From Candidatus Omnitrophota bacterium (GTDB taxonomy: Bacteria; Omnitrophota; Gorgyraeia; JAHIPI01), in NCBI GenBank assembly GCA_018894435.1, contig JAHIPI010000041.1, forward strand, positions 1 to 33,325: a DNA stretch of 33,325 bases. Direction: 5' to 3'. Both the position numbers and the translations under genes were made by a program. Shown piece by piece: positions 27,299-33,325 of the stretch. Under the pieces are notes generated by a model that worked only from the letters and a program-made list of their open reading frames with translations, was not told where the DNA came from and made no database searches. How positions within the stretch are numbered: position 1 is the first letter of the stretch; every line of letters begins with the position of its first letter.

Positions 27299-27945
27299 AT
27301 GCCGCACAAGCGGAAAGAACTAAAGATCGAAGGGCCAAATCTCTGGTATTTGGTAGGGCTTATTACCAGCGACGGTAATTTATCATTAGATGGCAGGCAT
27401 ATTGATATAACTTCGAAAGATTATGAGTTTTTGCAGAGTATTAAAAAATTAATTGGGATTGAAAATAAAATTGGCGTCAAATACAATAGCATGAGACAAA
27501 AAGCTTTTTGTATTCAGATGGCAAATAGAAATTTTTATGATTTTCTCCTAGGTATTGGATTGACGCCAAGGAAATCACTTACGTTGACCCAGATAGATGT
27601 TCCAAAAATTTATTTTCATGAATTTCTTCGTGGCTTAATAGATGGCGACGGTGGATTCATCGCACAAATGGCGGCGAACAGTGGAATTTAAGGATAGCCT
27701 CTGGCTCAGGAAAATTTTTAAAATGGATCCAAGACAAAATCGAAATAGAAATAGGGGTGATCGGCAGGCTCCATACTGCCGGTGCGACTCAATTTAGATT
27801 AAAGTATGGGAAAATGGCAGCAAGGGTTATTATAGAAAGATGTTATTATAAAGGTTGTGTTGGGCTAGAAAGAAAAATAGTTTTGGCCAAGCGTTGTTTA
27901 GACTCCCGCGCAGGTTGGGGGAAAAGTAAAACCATAAATCATTAG
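27299..27945 (+). pseudogene. LAGLIDADG homing endonuclease, frameshifted
   Basis: Starting at the ATG at 27299, the frame encodes LVGLITSDG (residues 18-26) and LRGLIDGDG (110-118), the two LAGLIDADG helices of a single-chain enzyme. It stops at 27691. The expected continuation LRIASGSGKFLKWI lies in the -1 frame from 27688 and runs to 27945, ending in GWGKSKTI, for about 215 residues in total. Restoring one T in the run at 27687-27689 would reopen the frame, so it is either a recent one-base deletion or a sequencing error. It sits between a tRNA-Leu 5' half and an intact tRNA-Leu. The short distance to the tRNA half leaves little room for a group I intron core. Presumed target: tRNA-Leu genes. 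Confidence 0.85.
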
Positions 27946-27967
27946 TGAAATATTGTTAAAAACACAT

Positions 27968-28056
27968 GCCGGGATGTTGGAACTGGTATACAATGCAGAC
28001 TTAAAATCTGCTGTTCCGTAAGGGACGTGTGGGTTCGAATCCCACTCCCGGCACCA
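27968..28056 (+). tRNA. tRNA-Leu (anticodon TAA)
   Basis: Long-variable-arm tRNA. Acceptor GCCGGGA pairs with TCCCGGC, discriminator A and CCA (28054-28056). The anticodon stem GCAGA/TCTGC holds CTTAAAA with TAA at 28002-28004. The variable arm is TGTTCCGTAAGGGACG, and the T arm has GGTTCGAATCC. The D arm (GTTGGAACTGGTATACAAT) differs from the canonical D arm seen in the broken copy upstream. Confidence 0.95.
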
Positions 28057-28094
28057 CGAACAATGTTCCTCGTTCAAAAAAGTGAGAGTATAAG

Positions 28095-28292
28095 ATGAAA
28101 AAAATATGGATAAATAAAGCGTCTTCATTCCGGGACGCGGAAAGATTTGATAGAGATTATTACCTTGCTATGGGTGCTTCAAAAAGGCTCGAAGAAATGC
28201 AATTATTAAGAGAGATATATTATAAAATTAAAAAGAGGGGCAGTTATGAAGGTAGAAAAAGATTTCGAAGAGTTATTAAAATTATTCAATAA
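28095..28292 (+). CDS. Small partner protein of a nucleotidyltransferase
   Basis: 65 residues, starting MKKIWINKASSFRDAERFDRDYY, then MGASKRLEEMQLLREIYYKIKKRG and a very basic end. I recognise the pattern as a small protein commonly placed directly before nucleotidyltransferase genes in environmental bacteria, but it has no assigned function. It overlaps the next gene by 47 bp, so the two are surely translated together. It may be the partner or antitoxin half of a two-gene module. Confidence 0.65.
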   Translation: MKKIWINKASSFRDAERFDRDYYLAMGASKRLEEMQLLREIYYKIKKRGSYEGRKRFRRVIKIIQ

Positions 28293-28692
28293 AAACCGGG
28301 TTAGGTATTGTATCATCGGTGCTTTTGCAGTCGCTTTTCACGCAAGGCCGCGATACACCAAAGATATGGATATCTTAGTAGAGCCTACTAGCGAAAACAG
28401 CAAAAGAATTGTGAAGGCCCTAATTGAATTCGGTTTTGAAAGTTTGGGTTTGTCAGAAAAAGATTTTAGCCAAGAAGGCAGGTTTGTGCAGCTGGGGCAT
28501 GAACCGGTTAGGATTGATATCATAACATCTATAGCGGGTTGTAGTTTTAAACAGATATGGCGGAATAAAACTGTCGGCATGTACGGAAGAGAAAAGGTAT
28601 TTTTTATTGGACTGAAAGAATTGATAAAAAGTAAGAAGAAAGCGGCACGATATCAGGATAAAGCGGATTTAACTATCCTGACGAATAAATAA
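28246..28692 (+). CDS. MNT-type nucleotidyltransferase (AbiEii/DUF6036-like)
   Basis: 148 residues with a minimal nucleotidyltransferase fold: YCIIGAFAVAFHARPRYTKDMDILV, containing the Gly-Ala pair and the DxD metal site, then IDIITSIAG with a third acidic residue and a C-terminal Lys-rich helix. Such small transferases add nucleotides to proteins or RNAs and often form toxin-antitoxin pairs. Preceded by GAGGGGC as Shine-Dalgarno and overlapping a 65-residue partner. Inserted between tRNA-Leu and thrS, a typical place for accessory DNA. Confidence 0.8.
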   Translation: MKVEKDFEELLKLFNKNRVRYCIIGAFAVAFHARPRYTKDMDILVEPTSENSKRIVKALIEFGFESLGLSEKDFSQEGRFVQLGHEPVRIDIITSIAGCSFKQIWRNKTVGMYGREKVFFIGLKELIKSKKKAARYQDKADLTILTNK

Positions 28693-28706
28693 AAGAGAGA
28701 AATACC

Positions 28707-30419
28707 ATGAATCTCGAGACATTACGACATAGCGCGTCGCACATAATGGCAGATGCGGTGAAAGAATTGTATCCGGACGTCAAGCTGGGCATAGGCCCCG
28801 CCATAGAAGACGGTTTCTACTATGATTTTGACCGTAAAGACGCTTTTCGGCCTGAAGACCTCGCGAAAATAGAAGAAAAGATGCGCGAGATCATCTCCAA
28901 AAACGATAAATTCACCTGCGAGGAGATGAAAAAGCAGGATGCAGTCCGCCTTTTCGAAAAGACGGGCGAAAAGTATAAAGTCGAGATCATAAAAGAACTC
29001 GAAGGCGACAAAATCACCATTTACAAACACGGAAAATTCACGGATCTATGCAAAGGCCCGCACGTAAACTCTACCGGCGAGGTGAAGAGTTTCAAATTGC
29101 TATCAATTGCCGGCGCGTACTGGCGCGGCAACGAAAATAACCCCATGCTTCAGCGTATCTACGGCACAGCATTCTCAAGCGATAAAGAACTCGCGGAATA
29201 TTTAAAATTTGTTGAGGAGTCAAAGAAGCGCGACCACAGAAAACTCGGGAAAGAACTCGAACTTTTTACCATACAAGACAATATCGGCGCCGGGCTCGTT
29301 TTATATTATCCGAAAGGCGCGATGCTGCGTAGTATCATAGAAGACTTCATAAAAAAAGAGCACTTCAAAAGAGGCTACGAATTTGTCAGAAGCCCCCACA
29401 TCATGAAAAGCGATATATGGGTCCAGTCGGGCCACTACGAATATTATAAAGAGAACATGTACATATTTAAGATAGAGAACCAGGAATACGCGATCAAGCC
29501 GATGAACTGCCCGGGCCACATGCTCGTTTATAAATCGCGGGTCAGGAGCTACCGGGAGCTGCCTATAAAATTATTTGAGCTCGGCGATGTCTACAGGCAC
29601 GAAAAGTCCGGCGTCCTGCACGGCCTTCTACGGGTAAGGGGTTTTACCCAGGACGATGCCCACATCTTCTGCTTGAGAGAGCAGGTCGAAGACGAGATAA
29701 TAAAGGTCATAGATTTCGTCAAGGACGTGATGGATATTTTCGGATTTAAGGATATGGATATCGAGCTCAGCACGCGGCCGCCAAAATATATCGGGAAAGT
29801 TGAGGACTGGGAAAGGGCCCAGGAGGCGCTCATCAATTCATTAAAGAGAAAAAAATTGGACTTCGAGATCTGCGAAGGCGAGGGCGCCTTTTACGGGCCG
29901 AAGATAGACATAAAGATAAAAGACGCGTTGAAGCGGCCGTGGCAATGCGCGACGATACAATGCGACTTTGCGCTTCCCGAGAGATTTGACCTTAAGTACA
30001 CCGGGCAGGACGGAAAAGAGGAAAGGCCCATAATGCTTCACAGGGTAATACTCGGCTCACTCGAGCGCTTTATAGGCACTTTGATAGAGCATTATGCCGG
30101 AGAGTTTCCGCTCTGGCTTGCGCCGGTGCAGATGGTGCTTATACCGATATCCGATAAGCAAAACGAATACGCCGAGACGCTGCGGGAGAAGTTTTCTAAA
30201 GAAGATTTTAGGGTAGAGATTGACAAAAGGGACGAGAAGATGCAGAAGAAGATCAGGACCGCGGAATTGGAAAAGGTCCCTTATATGCTCATAGTGGGGG
30301 GAAAAGAGGCAAAGGCCGATAGCGTTTCGGTAAGATCTAAAAAGTCAGGCGATCTTGGGATTCTGAGGATCGAAGAATTTATAAAGAAGGTAAAGGACGA
30401 AATAAATAGGAAACAATGA
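28707..30419 (+). CDS. thrS: Threonyl-tRNA synthetase lacking the TGS domain
   Basis: 570 residues, about 70 shorter than the common form. The protein begins directly with the editing domain (LRHSASHIMADAVKELYPDVKLGIGPAIEDGFYYDFD), so the N-terminal TGS domain is absent. The GAGAGAAATACC Shine-Dalgarno region before the ATG supports this start. The class II core follows with MNCPGHMLVY (zinc Cys), motif 2 region FELGDVYRHEKSG, and motif 3 HRVILGSLERFIGTLIEHYAG, then the anticodon-binding domain. It charges tRNA-Thr. First gene of the translation block thrS-infC-rpmI-rplT-pheS-pheT. Confidence 0.95.
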   Translation: MNLETLRHSASHIMADAVKELYPDVKLGIGPAIEDGFYYDFDRKDAFRPEDLAKIEEKMREIISKNDKFTCEEMKKQDAVRLFEKTGEKYKVEIIKELEGDKITIYKHGKFTDLCKGPHVNSTGEVKSFKLLSIAGAYWRGNENNPMLQRIYGTAFSSDKELAEYLKFVEESKKRDHRKLGKELELFTIQDNIGAGLVLYYPKGAMLRSIIEDFIKKEHFKRGYEFVRSPHIMKSDIWVQSGHYEYYKENMYIFKIENQEYAIKPMNCPGHMLVYKSRVRSYRELPIKLFELGDVYRHEKSGVLHGLLRVRGFTQDDAHIFCLREQVEDEIIKVIDFVKDVMDIFGFKDMDIELSTRPPKYIGKVEDWERAQEALINSLKRKKLDFEICEGEGAFYGPKIDIKIKDALKRPWQCATIQCDFALPERFDLKYTGQDGKEERPIMLHRVILGSLERFIGTLIEHYAGEFPLWLAPVQMVLIPISDKQNEYAETLREKFSKEDFRVEIDKRDEKMQKKIRTAELEKVPYMLIVGGKEAKADSVSVRSKKSGDLGILRIEEFIKKVKDEINRKQ

Positions 30420-30560
30420 AATCCCTCGCTTAAGCACTTGAAAATTTCTTCGAAATTTTCTGCGTAAGCTCGGGATAAATTCGCCCTAACAGGCGAAAAG
30501 CGGCTAACAACTTACGTCGCAGCGAGAGAAAATAAATGCTCCGTAAGTTGTGGGCTCATT
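30420..30560 (+). promoter_or_regulatory. Structured infC leader
   Basis: Several hairpins are visible: GAAAATTT/AAATTTTC, TTCGCC/GGCGAA and ACAACTTAC/GTAAGTTGT (the last reaching almost to the Shine-Dalgarno). infC-rpmI-rplT leaders in other bacteria carry translational control elements bound by IF3 or L20; whether this one does is inference. Confidence 0.55.
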
Positions 30561-30575
30561 TAGGGGGTGGTTCAT

Positions 30576-31082
30576 ATCCAGATCAGGATAAGAATAAACG
30601 AGAGTATACGCATAAAGGAAGTCAGGGTCATAGGCGAAAACAGTGAGCAGATAGGAGTATTGGCCACAAGTGAGGCGCTTCGCATGGCGAGGGAGCGTGG
30701 TTTTGACCTTGTGGAAATTTCACCCAAATCCAATCCGCCCGTCTGCAGGATCATGGACTTCTCAAAATATAAATATGAACAGGAAAAGAAAGAGCGGCTT
30801 GCCCGGAAAAAACAGAAGGTGGTCCACATAAAAGAGATAAAAATAAAGCCGAATATCGAAGAAAACGACTATCAGGTCAAACTGAAGCATCTAAAACGTT
30901 TTCTGGAGCGGGGCGACAAGGCCAAAGTGACACTTGTGTTCCGAGGCAGAGAGATGGCGCATACTGACATCGGAATAAAGCTTATGAACAGATTGATGAA
31001 AGACCTAAGTGAGATCGCCGAACCCGAAAAGATGCCGGTTTTAGAACACAGGGCGATGGTCCTCATAATAAACCCGAAATAG
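30576..31082 (+). CDS. infC: Translation initiation factor IF-3, probably with an ATC start
   Basis: About 168 residues. IF-3 prevents premature subunit joining and checks the start codon. Family blocks: [24 protein letters not shown], then the linker rich in Lys/Arg and [17 protein letters not shown] in the C-domain. The frame is open from a GTG at 30567, but that codon lies inside the only Shine-Dalgarno candidate AGGGGGTGG (30562-30570). An ATC at 30576, five bases after it, places the protein start exactly where IF-3s begin (I-Q-I-R-I-R-I-N). Rare AUU/AUC/AUA starts are known for infC and allow autoregulation. The TAG stop is the first triplet of the 64-bp repeat. Confidence 0.9.
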   Translation: MQIRIRINESIRIKEVRVIGENSEQIGVLATSEALRMARERGFDLVEISPKSNPPVCRIMDFSKYKYEQEKKERLARKKQKVVHIKEIKIKPNIEENDYQVKLKHLKRFLERGDKAKVTLVFRGREMAHTDIGIKLMNRLMKDLSEIAEPEKMPVLEHRAMVLIINPK

Positions 31083-31143
31083 CCCCTCGACTTCGCTCGG
31101 GATAATTTGCATACGTACGATAGAGGGCAAATTGGAGAATATC
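31080..31143 (+). repeat. 64-bp Shine-Dalgarno-carrying repeat, copy 2 (rpmI)
   Basis: Aligns gaplessly with 15911-15974: same TAGCCCCTCGACTT start, ATTTGC in the middle, GAGGGCAAA and GGAGAAT at the end, with the next gene's ATG three bases later in both. About two thirds of positions are identical by my count. It supplies the infC stop and the rpmI ribosome binding site. Confidence 0.8.
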
Positions 31144-31341
31144 ATGCCAAAATTGAAGACAAGAAAAGCTGTGGCAAAACGCTTCAAGATTACCAAATGG
31201 GGCAAAGTAAAGAGGATGCAGGCGGGCAAGAGCCACATATTGACGAAGAAAGAGAAAAAAAGAAAAAGACACCTGAGGCACGGCGTACTTGTTTCAAGCG
31301 CTTTTGCGCGCAATATAAAACGGCAGCTGCCGTACGGATAG
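31144..31341 (+). CDS. rpmI: Ribosomal protein bL35
   Basis: 65 residues: [20 protein letters not shown], then [19 protein letters not shown], diagnostic of bL35. The ATG at 31144 is preceded by GGAGAAT from the repeat; a TTG twelve bases earlier in frame is less likely. It sits between infC and rplT as in most bacteria. Confidence 0.95.
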   Translation: MPKLKTRKAVAKRFKITKWGKVKRMQAGKSHILTKKEKKRKRHLRHGVLVSSAFARNIKRQLPYG

Positions 31342-31377
31342 TGAAGCAGCGGACAAGATAAAGAACAGGAGAACAAC

Positions 31378-31755
31378 ATGGCTAGAGTAAAACACGCGGT
31401 TTCTTCGAGGAGAAGGCGAAAGGCCGTATTAAAGCGGGCTAAAGGCGGTTACGGCGGCAGGAGTAAATTATATCGTACTGCCAAAGAGACTGTTATGCGC
31501 GCAATGGCCTACAGCTACAGGGACAGAAAGGTAAAAAAGAGGACCTTCAGGAGGCTTTGGATCGTGAGGATAAACGCGGCCTGTAGGATGCAGGGTATTT
31601 CTTACAGCAAGTTTATGAACGGCTTGAGGAAGATCAAAGCGGCGATAGACAGAAAGATCCTGGCTGATATGGCCGTCAACGATATGCCTTCGTTTGTTAA
31701 ATTGGTCGAGGCGGTAAAAAAGGCGCCCGCATCGGCACGCCCGGTCAAAAAATAA
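31378..31755 (+). CDS. rplT: Ribosomal protein bL20
   Basis: 125 residues starting [23 protein letters not shown] with the typical [38 protein letters not shown] block. It binds 23S rRNA early in assembly and in other bacteria represses its own operon. A Shine-Dalgarno AGGAGAA precedes it. The C-terminus has a short extra [12 protein letters not shown] tail. Confidence 0.97.
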   Translation: MARVKHAVSSRRRRKAVLKRAKGGYGGRSKLYRTAKETVMRAMAYSYRDRKVKKRTFRRLWIVRINAACRMQGISYSKFMNGLRKIKAAIDRKILADMAVNDMPSFVKLVEAVKKAPASARPVKK

Positions 31756-31773
31756 GACAGCTTGGGACGGGAT

Positions 31774-32820
31774 ATGGAAGAAAAATTAAACCAGCTTGAG
31801 AAAGGTATCTTAGAAGCGCTCGATAATGCCCGGACGTCGGAGAGTCTTGAGGAGATCCGCATAAAATATATGGGCAGAAAAGGCGAGCTTACCGAGATAC
31901 TCAAAAATATAAAGAATGTGCCTTCGGCGGACCGGCCGCGTATCGGCGAGCGGGTGAATGCGCTCAAGAAGTCGCTGGAGGAGAAGATCCGGGAAAAATT
32001 GCAGACACTGGGGGGCGGAGAAAAGGGCGCAGAAAGTTTTATAGACCTTTCTCTGCCTGGATCAAGGCGCGAAATAGGCTCCAAGCATCCTCTTACTCAG
32101 ATAATCGATGAGATATGCGGCGTCTTCGTAGGGCTAGGGTTTCGCATAGAAGAGGGGCCCGAAATAGAGACCGAATATTATAATTTTACAGCGCTCAATA
32201 TCCCCGATGACCACCCTTCGAGGGAGACCTTCCATACATTTTTTCTCGATGTTCCGGCTGAAAGGCATGAAGGCCGCGGCAAAGACTACAAGGTCCTTTT
32301 GAGAAGCCAGACTTCAACCGGACAGATCAGAGTCATGGAAAAAGAGAAGCCCCCGCTTCAGGTCATAATACCGGGCAGGGTTTACAGGCCCGACGCCACA
32401 GACGCGTCCCATTCTTTCATGTTTCATCAGGTGGAAGGCCTTATGGTGGACGAGGATATAAGGTTTTCGGACCTGAAGGGCGTGTTGGACCTCTTTTGCA
32501 AGTCGATGTTCGGAAAAAATGTTAAAACCAGATTCAGGCCGCACTACTTTCCGTTTACCGAGCCGAGCGCCGAGGTAGATGTCTCGTGCATAATCTGCGG
32601 CGGGAAAGGCTGCAGCGTTTGCGGCAAAAAGGGATGGCTCGAAATATTGGGCGCGGGTATGGTGAGCCCGAAAGTATTTGAAGCCGTCGGGTATTCGCCG
32701 GAGAAGTGGTCAGGTTTCGCCTTTGGCATGGGCGTAGAGCGCATAGCGATGCTCAAGTGGGGCATCACCGATATCCGCCTCTTCTACGAAAACGATATGA
32801 GATTTTTGAAACAGTTTTAG
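31774..32820 (+). CDS. pheS: Phenylalanyl-tRNA synthetase alpha subunit
   Basis: 348 residues from the ATG at 31774, with GGGACGG before it. The N-terminal coiled coil is followed by the class II core: HPLTQIIDEICGVFVGLGF, FHTFFLDVP, LRSQTSTGQIRVM, FHQVEGLMVD, and motif 3 GFAFGMGVERIAMLKWGITDIR. A CxxC...CxxC cluster (CIICGGKGCSVC) precedes the WLEILGAGMV block, a possible metal site seen in some bacterial PheS. It pairs with PheT encoded next. Confidence 0.96.
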   Translation: MEEKLNQLEKGILEALDNARTSESLEEIRIKYMGRKGELTEILKNIKNVPSADRPRIGERVNALKKSLEEKIREKLQTLGGGEKGAESFIDLSLPGSRREIGSKHPLTQIIDEICGVFVGLGFRIEEGPEIETEYYNFTALNIPDDHPSRETFHTFFLDVPAERHEGRGKDYKVLLRSQTSTGQIRVMEKEKPPLQVIIPGRVYRPDATDASHSFMFHQVEGLMVDEDIRFSDLKGVLDLFCKSMFGKNVKTRFRPHYFPFTEPSAEVDVSCIICGGKGCSVCGKKGWLEILGAGMVSPKVFEAVGYSPEKWSGFAFGMGVERIAMLKWGITDIRLFYENDMRFLKQF

Positions 32821-32826
32821 ATTATT

Positions 32827-32882
32827 GGGGTCAGACCCTGATTATGTAAACTACGTAGTTAACATAACGAGGGTCTGACCCC
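32827..32882. repeat. GGGTCAGACCC-type palindrome, copy 2 (long form)
   Basis: Outer arms GGGGTCAGACCCT (32827-32839) and AGGGTCTGACCCC (32870-32882). The interior is also nearly self-complementary (TTATGTAAACTAC at 32842-32854 against GTAGTTAACATAA at 32855-32867, one mismatch). The whole 56 bp can form a single long hairpin between pheS and pheT. The outer arm is the same sequence as copy 1 after yidC. Confidence 0.87.
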
Positions 32883-32893
32883 AACAGGATGGT

Positions 32894-33325
32894 ATGAAAA
32901 TAAGCTACAGCTGGCTAAAAGAATACATAGATATAAAAGAGTCGCCGGAACGCCTCGCCGCCATACTTACAAATAGCGGCAGTGAGGTGAAGGCTATCGA
33001 GTTAACAAGCGGCGATTTCATTATGGACATAGAGATCACCCCGAACAGGAGCGATTGCCTGAATTATCTGGGGGTAGCCCGCGAAATATCCGCCCTTACC
33101 GGCAAAAAAGTCAAAATGCCTCTCCCCAGGATAAAGAAAAGTTCCGGAGGCGCGCCGTTTAAGGTAGATATAAAGGATAAAACGCTGTGCCCCAGATACA
33201 CCGCACGGTTTATCAGAAATATAAGTGTGAAGGAATCGCCCGAGTGGCTCAAAAAAAGAATCATTTCCATGGGCCTGAGGCCCGTTAATAATGTAGTGGA
33301 TATAACCAATTTTGTGCTTTTTGAG
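32894..33325 (+). CDS. pheT: Phenylalanyl-tRNA synthetase beta subunit, 5' part
   Basis: 144 residues up to the window end, still open. It starts MKISYSWLKEYIDIKESPERLA, typical of PheT. After EVKAIELTSGDF it goes straight to MDIEITPNRSDCLNYLGVAREISALTGKKV. In the common bacterial PheT a tRNA-binding OB domain of about 100 residues lies between these two blocks, so it appears to be missing here. The B5 region begins near the end (PRYTARFIRNISV, then MGLRPVNNVVDITNFVL). The ATG is preceded by AGGATGGT. Confidence 0.93.
   Translation, partial: MKISYSWLKEYIDIKESPERLAAILTNSGSEVKAIELTSGDFIMDIEITPNRSDCLNYLGVAREISALTGKKVKMPLPRIKKSSGGAPFKVDIKDKTLCPRYTARFIRNISVKESPEWLKKRIISMGLRPVNNVVDITNFVLFE

Noticed and set aside
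27249-27967. Group I intron in tRNA-Leu
   Set aside because: Cyanobacterial tRNA-Leu introns made this tempting, but only 14 bases separate the tRNA half from the endonuclease start, no P, Q, R or S core elements are apparent by eye, and the next tRNA sequence is complete rather than a 3' exon. A covariance-model search would settle it.
30567-30575. GTG at 30567 as the infC start
   Set aside because: It overlaps the only Shine-Dalgarno sequence and has none upstream.

Overview
The window is a bacterial chromosome segment around the replication origin. Its gene content and style suggest a Gram-negative member of the Planctomycetes-Verrucomicrobia-Chlamydiae neighbourhood, most likely candidate phylum Omnitrophota. 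The clues are the order dnaA-dnaN-dciA-gyrB-gyrA without recF, an H-X9-DG type pseudopilin, short aminoacyl-tRNA synthetases, and abundant inteins and homing endonucleases. The phylum is an inference from gene content; no 16S rRNA lies here.

Layout. 1-2290: an IS1380-family insertion sequence sits inside the remnant of a large serine recombinase whose 3' end runs over a tRNA-Glu on the other strand. 2293-12076 (minus strand): the replication operon dnaA, dnaN, dciA (DUF721), gyrB, gyrA and a small holin-like membrane protein. gyrA carries a 478-residue intein with an HNH endonuclease. Perfect DnaA boxes flank dnaA on both sides. 12356-16832 (plus strand): a strong promoter drives rpmH, rnpA, yidD, yidC and a lone Jag N-terminal domain; a parS-like palindrome that doubles as a terminator follows, then parA and parB.

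16889-22632: an accessory block of an MBOAT acyltransferase, an SGNH-type protein, a PP-loop amidotransferase-like enzyme, a carrier protein, an acyl-AMP ligase and a TPM-domain protein. MBOAT + SGNH + carrier + ligase are the four parts of the Dlt D-alanylation machine, here with a PP-loop enzyme inserted. I consider it the best candidate for an undescribed system.

22663-26098: ndk, yicC, gmk, rpoZ, coaC and coaB behind a near-consensus promoter. 26161-28692: a pseudopilin, a strong terminator, tRNA-Cys, tRNA-Val, a broken tRNA-Leu 5' half, a frameshifted LAGLIDADG endonuclease, an intact tRNA-Leu, and a two-gene nucleotidyltransferase module. 28707-33325: translation genes thrS, infC, rpmI, rplT, pheS and pheT (cut by the window end).

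Short repeats matter here: a 64-bp repeat carrying a Shine-Dalgarno sequence abuts the start codons of both parB and rpmI, and a GGGTCAGACCC palindrome family occurs between yidC and jag and between pheS and pheT.
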